20,893 bases of DNA from a virus. The notes beneath the pieces are model-generated. The model did not search any database. It was not told where the DNA came from and was given only the letters and a program-made list of their open reading frames with translations. Below are positions 10,416-17,691 of the stretch, in pieces; within the stretch, counting starts at the first letter, position 1, and each line of letters begins with the position of its first letter. The position numbers and the translations under genes are program-made. The stretch spans positions 1-20,893 of IMG/VR virus record IMGVR_UViG_3300031658_000180, one strand, 5' to 3'.

Positions 10416-10826
10416 ATGTATGAGTATATAGAAGGTAAGGCAATGTGGGCTAATGTTAGTACACCGAACACCAAGTTCGGAGACCCTAAATATCAGATCA
10501 CTGTTCTTACAGATCAGGAGACAGCCGATAGATTAGAATCTGTTGGGCTAACACAAGTGAAAGATAGAGCAGGTCAACCTAAGTATGATGAACCAGCATT
10601 TTCTTTTAGTAGAAAGGTTGAGGTTGCGGGCAGAGTTAATGCCGCACCTTTACTTGTAGATGTTGATGGTAACAAATTAGATGTTGCTGTTGGTAATGGT
10701 TCTGAAGTTAAGGTAAAGATTAAGCCTTACACAGGAAAGTACGGTACGTTCGCTGAGTTAGTAGCTGTTAAAGTTAGTAACTTGATTGAGTATATTGAAG
10801 CTGATACTGATAACGAGGAGTTTTAA
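10416..10826 (+). CDS. Single-stranded DNA-binding protein (gp2.5-like), 136 aa
   Basis: This would coat single-stranded DNA at the fork and assist annealing and replisome assembly. The N-terminal part (MYEYIEGKAMWANVSTPNTK, then FGDPKYQITVLTD) and the segment VKVKIKPYTGKYGTFAELVAVKV have the beta-rich OB-fold pattern of phage SSBs. The C-terminus is acidic and ends in Phe (IEADTDNEEF), the hallmark by which T7 gp2.5 contacts polymerase and helicase. Position supports the call: it is the first gene of the replication operon, directly upstream of helicase and polymerase. Start: ATG 10416 with AAAGGAGG at ideal spacing. At 136 residues it is much smaller than gp2.5 (232), so it is an analogue or reduced relative rather than a clear orthologue. 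Confidence 0.75.
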   Translation: MYEYIEGKAMWANVSTPNTKFGDPKYQITVLTDQETADRLESVGLTQVKDRAGQPKYDEPAFSFSRKVEVAGRVNAAPLLVDVDGNKLDVAVGNGSEVKVKIKPYTGKYGTFAELVAVKVSNLIEYIEADTDNEEF

Positions 10827-10828
10827 TA

Positions 10829-11131
10829 GTGGTTATCACTATCAAGAATGAAGAAGGCGAAACAAACTTCGACATCGACAATATCACTGATGATGGAGTG
10901 AAGAAAGAAGCTACCATTATAGTACAGAAGGTAGGTAACTTACAAGTTATCATTGAAGCCTTGGACTTTGCAAGTCGTGCTCATCGAGGTAACTTAGAAG
11001 AGCTACTCAAAGGTAGAGAGGAAGCCATCATCGAAACAGAACGTGCCAGAAATGATAAAGGGCAGTTCGTTGGTGATGACCCCGACACTATTGAGAATGA
11101 ATCAAAGGTAGAGATAGACGATAACGACTAA
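10829..11131 (+). CDS. 100-aa hypothetical protein in the replication operon, GTG start
   Basis: This protein is unrecognised. It starts at GTG 10829, two bases after the SSB stop, with GAGGAG about 8 bases upstream. The N-terminal half (VITIKNEEGETNFDID, then KEATIIVQKVGNLQVIIEAL) is beta-alpha in character. The C-terminal half is helix followed by a strongly acidic tail (ESKVEIDDND). KGQFVGDDPD near residue 77 is Gly/Asp-rich. Tight linkage to SSB and helicase suggests a replication accessory, for example an SSB partner. The acidic tail here lacks the terminal Phe of its neighbours. Confidence 0.75.
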   Translation: MVITIKNEEGETNFDIDNITDDGVKKEATIIVQKVGNLQVIIEALDFASRAHRGNLEELLKGREEAIIETERARNDKGQFVGDDPDTIENESKVEIDDND

Positions 11132-11149
11132 CCATTAGTGAGGGCTAAT

Positions 11150-12829
11150 ATGGAAAACAAAACTTGGCATAAGTTAAAACAACCTTGTCCACTTTGCACC
11201 AGTAGTGATGCTGTAGGAATCAACGAAGATGGTTCAGCAAAGTGTTTCAGTTGTGGAGAATTTATGCCTAATTATAATAATTCATGTGAAGGAAAAGATA
11301 TGGAACAAACAACAACAGTAAATCAAACAGTGTTTAAACAACCTGATACTATAGACACAGGTACTTTCTCTGCTCTAACTGATAGGCGAATCTCTCAAGA
11401 GACAGCTAAGAAGTATAGCGTTAAGGTAGCTCACGATCTACAGGGCAAGGTAGTTAAACACATGTACCCTTATTATAATGGACTTGAACTTTCTGCTACT
11501 AAAGTTAGAAATGTAGTTAGCAAAGACTTCTTTGTTAATGGTTCTTATAATGACACAGGTTTGTTTGGTCAACAGTTGTTTAAAGGTGGCAAGTATGTCA
11601 CCGTAACCGAAGGGGAGTGTGATGCTATGGCGGCTTACGAACTACTAGGTAGTAAGTGGGCAGTCGTATCCATTAAGCGTGGTGCACAGGGGGCAGTCCG
11701 AGACATCAAAGATAGTCTAGAATTCTTTGATGACTTTGAAAACGTTATCATATCTTTTGATAGTGATAAGGCGGGACAGGAAGCGGCTATTAAAGTTGCG
11801 AGGCTGTTTAAACCCGGCAAGGCTAGGATACTCACGCTTCCCAATGGCTTCAAAGACCCTAATGATATGCTTCGTGACAACAAGCACAAGGATTTTGTTG
11901 AGGCGTGGTGGGCTAGTAAAGTCTACACACCTTCAGGCGTTATCAATGTATCGGAACAGCGTGAGAAGTTTCATAACCGTGAGAGAAAACCAAGTGTCCC
12001 CTATCCTTATGAAGGACTAAACAAAAAGCTGTATGGCTTAAGACAGGGAGAGTTGGTTACTTTAACAGGTGGTACAGGACTCGGTAAGTCTAGTGTGACC
12101 AGAGAATTAGAACATCATCTCATTAAGAATACTACAGACAACGTAGGCATTATTGCATTAGAAGAAGATTGGAGACGAACCATTGATGGTATCCTTTCCA
12201 TTGAAGCTAACGCGAGACTCTATGTTGATGAAGAACGTGAGAAGTTTTCTAAAGAAGAACTTGATAATATGTTTGACATACTATATGATGGTGATAATAA
12301 AAACAGAGTATGGGTTCACTCACACTTTGGCACTAATGATATTGATGACATCTTTACCAAGCTACGCTTTATGATTATCGGATGCGACTGTAGGTGGGTG
12401 GTCATTGACCATCTACACATGCTAGTCAGTGCCGTACACGATGGTGATGAAAGACGAGCTATTGATGCGATTATGACTAGGCTAAGAAGTCTAGTTGAAG
12501 AGACGGGTGCGGGGATTATTCTTGTGTCACACTTAAGACGTGTCGATGGTAACAAGGGACATGAGAACGGAATCGAAGTAAGTCTTTCTCATCTACGTGG
12601 CTCTAACAGTATCGGACAACTGTCTGATTGTGTGATTGCTCTTGAAAGGAATCAGCAGTCTGATGACCCTGAGGAAGCTAGGACTACAAGACTTCGTGTA
12701 CTTAAATCAAGATACACGGGTGATGTAGGGCTTGCGGCTAGAGTTGTCTATGATAAAGATACAGGTAGATTAACAGAACTAACAGACGAGGACATTGAGT
12801 TTGACCCGTCTGCTGATGAGGCATTTTAA
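11150..12829 (+). CDS. Helicase-primase (T7 gp4-like), 559 aa
   Basis: This bifunctional replisome engine makes RNA primers and unwinds DNA. The zinc-binding domain has C13, C16, C32, C35. The TOPRIM primase core has VTVTEGECD (E154) and ISFDSDKAG (D204, D206). The hexameric RecA-like helicase has Walker A GGTGLGKS (K313), the catalytic ALEED (E338/E339), Walker B WVVIDHLHML (D420), the sensor VSHLRR (H461), SHLRGSNSIGQLSD, ALERNQQ, and an arginine-finger candidate R521 in RVLKSRYTGD. All align with T7 gp4, and the length is close to its 566 residues. The tail is acidic and ends in Phe (SADEAF), as in gp4, where it docks the polymerase. Start: ATG 11150 with GAGGG 5 bases upstream; a GTG at 11138 is an alternative. 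Two GTTTAAAC sites lie within (11332, 11806). Confidence 0.97.
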   Translation: MENKTWHKLKQPCPLCTSSDAVGINEDGSAKCFSCGEFMPNYNNSCEGKDMEQTTTVNQTVFKQPDTIDTGTFSALTDRRISQETAKKYSVKVAHDLQGKVVKHMYPYYNGLELSATKVRNVVSKDFFVNGSYNDTGLFGQQLFKGGKYVTVTEGECDAMAAYELLGSKWAVVSIKRGAQGAVRDIKDSLEFFDDFENVIISFDSDKAGQEAAIKVARLFKPGKARILTLPNGFKDPNDMLRDNKHKDFVEAWWASKVYTPSGVINVSEQREKFHNRERKPSVPYPYEGLNKKLYGLRQGELVTLTGGTGLGKSSVTRELEHHLIKNTTDNVGIIALEEDWRRTIDGILSIEANARLYVDEEREKFSKEELDNMFDILYDGDNKNRVWVHSHFGTNDIDDIFTKLRFMIIGCDCRWVVIDHLHMLVSAVHDGDERRAIDAIMTRLRSLVEETGAGIILVSHLRRVDGNKGHENGIEVSLSHLRGSNSIGQLSDCVIALERNQQSDDPEEARTTRLRVLKSRYTGDVGLAARVVYDKDTGRLTELTDEDIEFDPSADEAF

Positions 12830-12830
12830 T

Positions 12831-14564
12831 ATGGACTTAGTATTTGATATAGAAACAGACGACCTTCAGGCTACACTGGTACATTGTATTGTAGCTCAAG
12901 ACGCATCCTCAGGGGAGATATTTAAATTTCCTCCTCATAAATTAGCAGAGGGTTATCAGTTTCTTACTACAGCAGACCGCCTCATAGGACATAACGTCAT
13001 TGGCTTTGACATACCACTGGTAGAAAAGTTTGGTGGTGTTGATCTTAGTAAGATAGAAGTTATAGATACCCTCGTGTTATCTAGGCTGTTTAATCCCACT
13101 AGAGATGGTGGTCACAGTTTAGAGAGCTGGGGATTCAGGCTTGGTCTTGCTAAGATAGTCTTTGAAGATTACCTGAACTATTCATCAGAGATGCTAGAGT
13201 ATTGTGTTCGTGATGTGCAAGTGAACACACTTGTATACAACGCACTGCGTCAAGAGTCCAAGGGCTTTAGTAAATCTTGTATTGAGATAGAGCAATCAGT
13301 GGCTAAGATTGTCAAGCAACAAGAAGTTAGTGGTTTTAAGTTTGACATGAAGGCTGCTCTAACTTTGTTAGCAGAGCTTAGAGAAAAGAAACAGCTCATT
13401 GAAGACGAGGTACACAATACGTTTAAACCTAAGTGGGTTGATACTAAGTTAGTTACCCCCTACATTAGGACGACAGACGGTAAGCTATCTAAGCGGGGTC
13501 TTTCTGACGATGAATACGCAAGGTGTTTAAACACTCTTAACCACGAGCCGTTCATGCGACAGACACTACAAGATTTTAATCTAGGTAGTCGTAAGCAGAT
13601 TGGAGAATACCTCATAGACTTTGGTTGGAAGCCTGATAGGTTTACTCCGACAGGTCAGCCTATTGTAGATGAGAAAACTCTGTCAGCAATTACGCACATC
13701 CATGAAGCTAAACTTATAGCAGACTTTCTTTTATTACAGAAACGTATTGCTCAAGTTGACTCATGGGTAGATGCAGTTAAAGAAGATGGTAGAGTACACG
13801 GCTTTGTGATACCTAATGGTACTATCACCGGTAGGATGGCACATAGAAAGCCTAACATGGCTCAAGTCCCTTCTGTTCACAGCCCCTATGGTATAGAATG
13901 TAGAGCCTGTTGGATAGTGGATGAAGGGAATGTTTTACTAGGCGTTGATGCTAGTGGACTAGAGCTACGAATGTTAGCACACTATATGGACGATGAAAAT
14001 TATATAAAGGAGATATTAGATGGAGATATACACACGGCTAATCAAAACGCTGCAAAACTTAAATCAAGAAATCAGGCTAAGACATTCATCTATGCACTCA
14101 TGTACGGAGCGGGAGATGAAAAGCTTGGCAAAGTGGTCGAAGGAAATACAGCAGATGGTAAACGAGCTAGAGAATATTTCTTCGATAATAACCCTGCATT
14201 TAAGTCTCTTAGAGACAGAGTTACGCGGGCAGCCGCCAAGAAATACCTTAAGGGGTTAGATGGTAGGAAGTTGTACATTAGAAATACACATGCCGCACTT
14301 AATACTTTGCTTCAAGGAGCGGGTGCTATTGTTATGAAGAAAGCTTTAGGTATATTAGATGACCTACTTAGACTCAACACTATTGATTATAAGTTTGTTG
14401 CTAACATACACGATGAGTGGCAGATAGAAGTCAAGGAGTCTCAAGCAGAATTTACAGGGGAGCTTGCTGTTACTAGTATAGTAAAAGCAGGTGAGTATTT
14501 TAATCTTCGCTGTCCTATGGATGGTGAATACAAAGTAGGGAGGAACTGGAGTGAAACACATTAA
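12831..14564 (+). CDS. DNA polymerase, family A (T7 gp5-like), 577 aa
   Basis: This is the replicative polymerase with proofreading. Exonuclease motifs: FDIETD (D6, E8), LIGHNVIGFD (H54, D60) and YCVRDV (Y124, D128). Polymerase motifs: A, VDASGLELR (D373); B (O-helix), RNQAKTFIYALMYGAG (K417, Y421); C, NIHDEW (D528, E529). Y421 occupies the position of E. coli Pol I Phe762, a Tyr as in T7. The protein is about 125 residues shorter than T7 gp5 (704). Much of this lies between exonuclease motif III and motif A (245 versus about 301 residues), so the thioredoxin-binding loop is probably absent or reduced. Start: ATG 12831, one base after the helicase stop; an open frame continues 12 codons upstream but overlaps the helicase. 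The last 26 bases are the first copy of a direct repeat. Confidence 0.97.
   Translation: MDLVFDIETDDLQATLVHCIVAQDASSGEIFKFPPHKLAEGYQFLTTADRLIGHNVIGFDIPLVEKFGGVDLSKIEVIDTLVLSRLFNPTRDGGHSLESWGFRLGLAKIVFEDYLNYSSEMLEYCVRDVQVNTLVYNALRQESKGFSKSCIEIEQSVAKIVKQQEVSGFKFDMKAALTLLAELREKKQLIEDEVHNTFKPKWVDTKLVTPYIRTTDGKLSKRGLSDDEYARCLNTLNHEPFMRQTLQDFNLGSRKQIGEYLIDFGWKPDRFTPTGQPIVDEKTLSAITHIHEAKLIADFLLLQKRIAQVDSWVDAVKEDGRVHGFVIPNGTITGRMAHRKPNMAQVPSVHSPYGIECRACWIVDEGNVLLGVDASGLELRMLAHYMDDENYIKEILDGDIHTANQNAAKLKSRNQAKTFIYALMYGAGDEKLGKVVEGNTADGKRAREYFFDNNPAFKSLRDRVTRAAAKKYLKGLDGRKLYIRNTHAALNTLLQGAGAIVMKKALGILDDLLRLNTIDYKFVANIHDEWQIEVKESQAEFTGELAVTSIVKAGEYFNLRCPMDGEYKVGRNWSETH
14539..14564 (+). repeat. 26-bp direct repeat, copy 1
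   Basis: This copy is identical over 26 bases to 15138-15163 (offset 599 bases); identity stops at both ends. It contains a GGAGG ribosome site, a GTG start and the codons for Lys-His-Ile, and in the polymerase frame it encodes the last residues and stop (NWSETH). Confidence 0.95.
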
Positions 14565-15153
14565 AGAAAAAGAATATAACTGGAGTTTCGCTAGAAGAAA
14601 TTCAAAAGGAGAAGCTGTATTTAGGCACAGTACAGATGAAACTGTAGAGGATGTAATTATTTTTTTAAGAAGTAAAGATATTGAATATAAATTAACAAGA
14701 GGAGCTGGGTCAACTATGTTTTTGGTGTATTTTAACTATCAAAAATATTGTTACTTTTCTACCACTGGAAGATGGGCACCGTGGAATGAGGATGGTTATC
14801 CTGATAGACACTACAAATCTAAAGGGATAGAAGATTTTTATACTAGATTTTTATTAGCCGATAAACCTATATTTAAAAACGAAACAGAAACCAAAAAAGA
14901 AATAAAGAAAATTCTTGAAGATGAACAGATAGAATACAAAATAAAAAAAGACACGATTACTTTAACTACTAAAGCTATACCTAGAAAAGATGGTAGAGGT
15001 AATAGAAGAAGATATACATATGATTATATTATAGGAACGGGTAAATGGAGAAGTATGAATGTTGATGGTAGCTATAATGAAATATACTATCAAGCAAGTA
15101 GCATAGAAAACTTTATTACAAAATTTTTTAGACCAAAGGAGGAACTGGAGTGA
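14551..15153 (+). CDS. 200-aa protein with an internally duplicated unknown domain
   Basis: I do not recognise this family. The protein contains two tandem copies of a domain of about 75 residues. Copy 1 (about 30-102) runs from EDVIIFLRSKDIEYKL to TTGRWAPWNEDGYPDRHY..SKGIEDFYTRFL. Copy 2 (about 112-193) runs from KKEIKKILEDEQIEYKI to GTGKWRSMNVDGSYNEIYYQASSIENFITKFF. The shared core is IEYK, then TG(R/K)W...N.DG.Y, then IE.F.T.F. The gene is AT-rich and Lys-rich relative to its neighbours. It starts at a GTG inside direct-repeat copy 1 with GGAGG upstream, and its last residues (KEELE) and stop are read from copy 2 in another frame. That architecture points to an inserted 599-bp unit. No nuclease motif is visible. 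Confidence 0.8.
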   Translation: MKHIKEKEYNWSFARRNSKGEAVFRHSTDETVEDVIIFLRSKDIEYKLTRGAGSTMFLVYFNYQKYCYFSTTGRWAPWNEDGYPDRHYKSKGIEDFYTRFLLADKPIFKNETETKKEIKKILEDEQIEYKIKKDTITLTTKAIPRKDGRGNRRRYTYDYIIGTGKWRSMNVDGSYNEIYYQASSIENFITKFFRPKEELE

Positions 15154-15163
15154 AACACATTAA
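15138..15163 (+). repeat. 26-bp direct repeat, copy 2
   Basis: This is the second exact copy of 14539-14564. It supplies the end of the 200-aa gene and the ribosome site, GTG and Met-Lys-His-Ile start of the nuclease gene downstream. A diverged third copy (GAGGACT and TGAAACACAT) lies at 15591-15611. Confidence 0.95.
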
Positions 15164-15626
15164 TAGTTCGGATAACTTTAAAAAAGATTTACAGCGTGGT
15201 CGGAACATTGAAAACTTTATACTCGGTAGAGTAAGGGAAAAGTATCCTTGCTCTGTCCTGATAGACGGGAAGTTTAAACCTTATGATTTGTTTGTTCCAG
15301 AGACAAATAAAACAATAGAAATAAAAGGAGACTACAGAAGTTGTGAAACTGGTAACATCCTTATAGAGTTGATGATGTTTGATGTTCCTTCTGCGTTACT
15401 AACAACCAAGGCAGACTACTGGATTATCTTTACGGGACAAGAGCTGTTGTGGACTACACCAATAAAGATAGTCGAATGTATAACTGTTAATAATATATCT
15501 TCTCGTACCTTAACTGGTCAAGGAGATTCTGCATCGAAGGTTGCATGTCTAATACCCATAGAAACATTTAAAAAATATTGCTTTAAAATTGAGGACTCAA
15601 ATGAAACACATGAAGAAAAGTTGTAA
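15150..15626 (+). CDS. PD-(D/E)XK-like endonuclease, 158 aa
   Basis: The core YDLFVPETNKTIEIKGDYR (residues 45-63) matches the PD-(D/E)XK pattern with D46, E57 and K59 as probable catalytic residues. An upstream helix (LQRGRNIENFILGRV, E21) supplies the usual fourth position. Later segments (ADYWIIFTGQELLW) continue the alpha/beta fold. It resembles small phage or restriction-type nucleases and Holliday-junction-resolvase-like proteins, but the exact substrate is unclear. The start is the GTG in repeat copy 2 (GTGA overlap with the gene before). The C-terminus (NETHEEKL) is read through a diverged repeat copy in the same frame in which the polymerase ends SETH, so this gene may itself be an old insertion. 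One GTTTAAAC at 15272. Confidence 0.75.
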   Translation: MKHINSSDNFKKDLQRGRNIENFILGRVREKYPCSVLIDGKFKPYDLFVPETNKTIEIKGDYRSCETGNILIELMMFDVPSALLTTKADYWIIFTGQELLWTTPIKIVECITVNNISSRTLTGQGDSASKVACLIPIETFKKYCFKIEDSNETHEEKL

Positions 15627-16131
15627 CACGTGTGGTGTGTTGTTAGACGAAGCTAACTGGAATCCTTCGTGGAAAGAAACAGATAGGACTCAATGTAAAT
15701 CTTGTAACAACCCTAACCGTACTGAACATAACCCAAATAGAATGTTTGTTAATGGTAAGTACATACCTAAGTCTCATCAACTGTACAAAGCCGGTAACTT
15801 TAAAACGTTTTCAGATGCCGCCTTTGAATCCTTAGCTGGATATGCTACTACCCCTGAAGGAGAAGTCTACATCATTGTTAACCCAGCGTGGAAAGGATGG
15901 ATTAAAATAGGCATGGCTATCGAGGCTGAGGACAGACTTAGAGGCTATCAAACTTCTAGTCCGCTAAGAGACTTTAAATTAAAGTTTAAGAAATACTTTG
16001 ATAATAGACGCAAGGCAGAGCAACAGGCTCATACATTATGTGCTAAGAAAGCAACCAAGCGCAAAGGAGAATGGTTTAAGATAGACCTAAAGATAGCTAA
16101 AGATATTATTAATAACATGGAGATCGTTTAA
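15601..16131 (+). CDS. Zinc-finger GIY-YIG-like nuclease (T5orf172/MUG113 type), 176 aa
   Basis: Residues 8-35 hold two CxxC pairs (C8/C11 and C32/C35), an N-terminal zinc module. Residues 87-160 follow the T5orf172-type GIY-YIG pattern: GEVYIIVNPAWKGWIKIGMA as the paired strands with KIG, then R112 in DRLRGYQTSSP, then a helix with His (AEQQAHTLC) and the glutamate in KGEWFKI (E157). Such proteins are often mobile or homing-type phage nucleases. I choose ATG 15601 (TGAGGA 6 bases upstream) over a TTG at 15589. It overlaps the previous gene by 26 bases and, like the two genes before it, begins Met-Lys-His. Its TAA lies in GTTTAAAC (16126), followed by ATG. Confidence 0.75.
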   Translation: MKHMKKSCNTCGVLLDEANWNPSWKETDRTQCKSCNNPNRTEHNPNRMFVNGKYIPKSHQLYKAGNFKTFSDAAFESLAGYATTPEGEVYIIVNPAWKGWIKIGMAIEAEDRLRGYQTSSPLRDFKLKFKKYFDNRRKAEQQAHTLCAKKATKRKGEWFKIDLKIAKDIINNMEIV

Positions 16132-16133
16132 AC

Positions 16134-17006
16134 ATGACTAAATCAAAGAAAACACTTGACACATTGGTCGGAGACATCTATAATAAGATAGGTGTACTTG
16201 CTGATGGTGAGCACATGGAACTAGACGAAGCCGCTATAGATAAGTTCGGTGAGTCTATGAAAGAAGTTCTTTACAGCTGGTCACACCCTGCACCACGAGG
16301 TAACACTACCTTACGTATGTCTAACATTGGTAGGAAAGAAAGACAACTCTGGTACGACATGAAGACTGAAGGTACTCCAGAAAGGATGCCACCATCTTTG
16401 TTCATTAAGTTCTTATACGGGCACTTGCTTGAGGAAGTTGTGTTGCTGTTAGTTAAACTAGCAGGACACGAGGTAACAGGAGAGCAGAAAGAAGTAGTGG
16501 TATCTGGAATCAAAGGACACATGGACTGCATCATTGATGGAGAGGTTGTCGATATTAAGACAGCATCTGGCTTTGCCTTTAAGAAATTTAAAGACGGTAC
16601 CTTAGCAGAGAACGATGCGTTTGGTTACATGGCACAGTTAGCTGGGTATGAAGAAGCAGAGGGCACAAGTAACGGAGGATTCCTAGCATTGAACAAAGAG
16701 TCAGGAGAGTTAGCTTTATACCAACCAGATAATTTTGATAAGCCTAACATCAAAAAGAAAATCAGTAGTATTAAAAAAGCTGTCAAGCTTTCTACTCCTC
16801 CTGATAGGTGTTACACTACTATACCTGATGGTAAGTCTGGTAACATGCAGCTTGCAAAAGGATGTGTATATTGTAGACATAAGTTTGAATGTCACAAAGA
16901 TGCTAACGAGGGTAAAGGTTTAAGAGTATTTAAATATTCAAATGGATATAGGTATCTAACACAGGTACCTAAAGCCCCTAATGTTATCGAGGTAACACAA
17001 TTATGA
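16134..17006 (+). CDS. RecB/Cas4-like PD-(D/E)XK exonuclease, 290 aa
   Basis: This probably degrades DNA ends or processes recombination intermediates, replacing T7 gp6. Motifs: YGHLLEE (H97, E100), GHMDCII (D131), EVVDIKT (D140, K142) and YMAQLAGYEEA (Q168, Y172). These are the four signature blocks of the RecB/Cas4/lambda-exonuclease branch. Near the C-terminus, C226 plus C244-x2-C247-x5-C253 form a cysteine cluster resembling the iron-sulfur site of Cas4 and AddB, though the first cysteine is not at the N-terminus as in Cas4. It begins two bases after the GIY-YIG-like gene's stop and overlaps the next gene by four bases. The nuclease class is secure; polarity and the iron-sulfur cluster are inferred. 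Confidence 0.85.
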   Translation: MTKSKKTLDTLVGDIYNKIGVLADGEHMELDEAAIDKFGESMKEVLYSWSHPAPRGNTTLRMSNIGRKERQLWYDMKTEGTPERMPPSLFIKFLYGHLLEEVVLLLVKLAGHEVTGEQKEVVVSGIKGHMDCIIDGEVVDIKTASGFAFKKFKDGTLAENDAFGYMAQLAGYEEAEGTSNGGFLALNKESGELALYQPDNFDKPNIKKKISSIKKAVKLSTPPDRCYTTIPDGKSGNMQLAKGCVYCRHKFECHKDANEGKGLRVFKYSNGYRYLTQVPKAPNVIEVTQL

Positions 17007-17251
17007 GCGGTAAGAGAGCAAAACAAGTAAGAAGAAGAGGTAGAGAACTACTGATTGAGTGGATTAGAACTATGGTTCCTGAAGAGGGAGAGCAGACTCC
17101 TATAGATAAGAGTAACATAGATAATTTTCTACCACAACAGACACACTTCTTTGCAGGTGGACAGCTTAGACAGAGTGCTTATACTTTAAAATGGTTTTAC
17201 AAGAAAGTAAAACGTAACCCGAATGTAACACTGGAGAACATCAATGCCTAA
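17003..17251 (+). CDS. 82-aa basic hypothetical protein
   Basis: This protein is unrecognised, although small proteins of this kind commonly sit between exonuclease and endonuclease genes in T7-like marine phages. It begins MSGKRAKQVRRRGRELLIEW in an ATGA overlap with the exonuclease gene. It is basic and helical at both ends, with a central DKSNIDNFLPQQTHFFAGGQ and a C-terminal SAYTLKWFYKKVKRNPNVTL. It has no cysteine or membrane segment. The coupling at both ends (8-base overlap with endonuclease I) and the charge suggest a DNA-associated accessory. Confidence 0.8.
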   Translation: MSGKRAKQVRRRGRELLIEWIRTMVPEEGEQTPIDKSNIDNFLPQQTHFFAGGQLRQSAYTLKWFYKKVKRNPNVTLENINA

Positions 17252-17681
17252 GAGAGTCCCTCGTAAACCGAGACCAAAGAAGACAAATGTTCCAAAAGGA
17301 TATGACAGTAAATGGGAGTATGATATTCATCAAACCATTCTTAAAGATTGGAAACATCATTATGAATCTATTAAGTACATCATTAAGAAAGAGTATGAAG
17401 TAGATTTTGCAAAAACTATAGGGGACAAGACAATCCTCCTCGAAGCTAAGGGCAGGTTCTGGGACTACGCTGAGTACAGTAAGTATCTGTGGGTAAGGAA
17501 AGCTTTACCTGCTAATATGGAACTAGTGTTCCTATTTCAGAAGCCATACGCCCCTATGCCAGCCGCTAAGAAAAGATTAGATGGTACCAAGCGTACTCAC
17601 GCAGAATGGGCAGAAGCAAATGATTTTAGATGGTACAGTGAAGATACTTTGCCGGACACTTGGAGAACTAATGGATTATAA
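17244..17681 (+). CDS. Endonuclease I / Holliday junction resolvase (T7 gp3-like), 145 aa
   Basis: This resolves branched DNA before packaging and helps degrade host DNA. The T7 gp3 catalytic set is present: E25 (YDSKWEYDI), D54 (YEVDFAK), E67 and K69 (LLEAKGRFWD). Downstream segments KYLWVRKALPANMELVFLF and RTHAEWAEANDFRW match the order and spacing of T7 endonuclease I, and the length equals the T7 protein (149). The N-terminus is strongly basic (PKRVPRKPRPKK). The stop (17679-17681) overlaps a seven-codon remnant reading MDYKFNE that begins at 17671 and belongs to the duplicated start of the gene beyond the HNH insertion. Confidence 0.92.
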   Translation: MPKRVPRKPRPKKTNVPKGYDSKWEYDIHQTILKDWKHHYESIKYIIKKEYEVDFAKTIGDKTILLEAKGRFWDYAEYSKYLWVRKALPANMELVFLFQKPYAPMPAAKKRLDGTKRTHAEWAEANDFRWYSEDTLPDTWRTNGL

Positions 17682-17691
17682 ATTTAATGAA
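17671..17691 (+). repeat. Direct repeat flanking the HNH gene, copy 1
   Basis: This copy matches 18079-18099 at 19 of 21 bases; TATAAATTTAATGAA is identical (17677-17691 and 18085-18099). It reads MDYKFNE and then a stop, with GGAG (17662-17665) in front, so it looks like the decapitated start of the gene now at 18079. Confidence 0.85.

Noticed and set aside
12795-12830. Upstream in-frame extension of the DNA polymerase
   Set aside because: It overlaps the helicase end, and the product from 12831 aligns with the T7 polymerase N-terminus immediately before exonuclease motif I.
4869-13532. TTTAAAC as a -1 ribosomal frameshift slippery site
   Set aside because: The heptamer T TTA AAC is in the slippery frame in only three genes (4870, 7368, 13526), no matching downstream structure or useful alternative frame was seen, and most copies are in other frames or intergenic.
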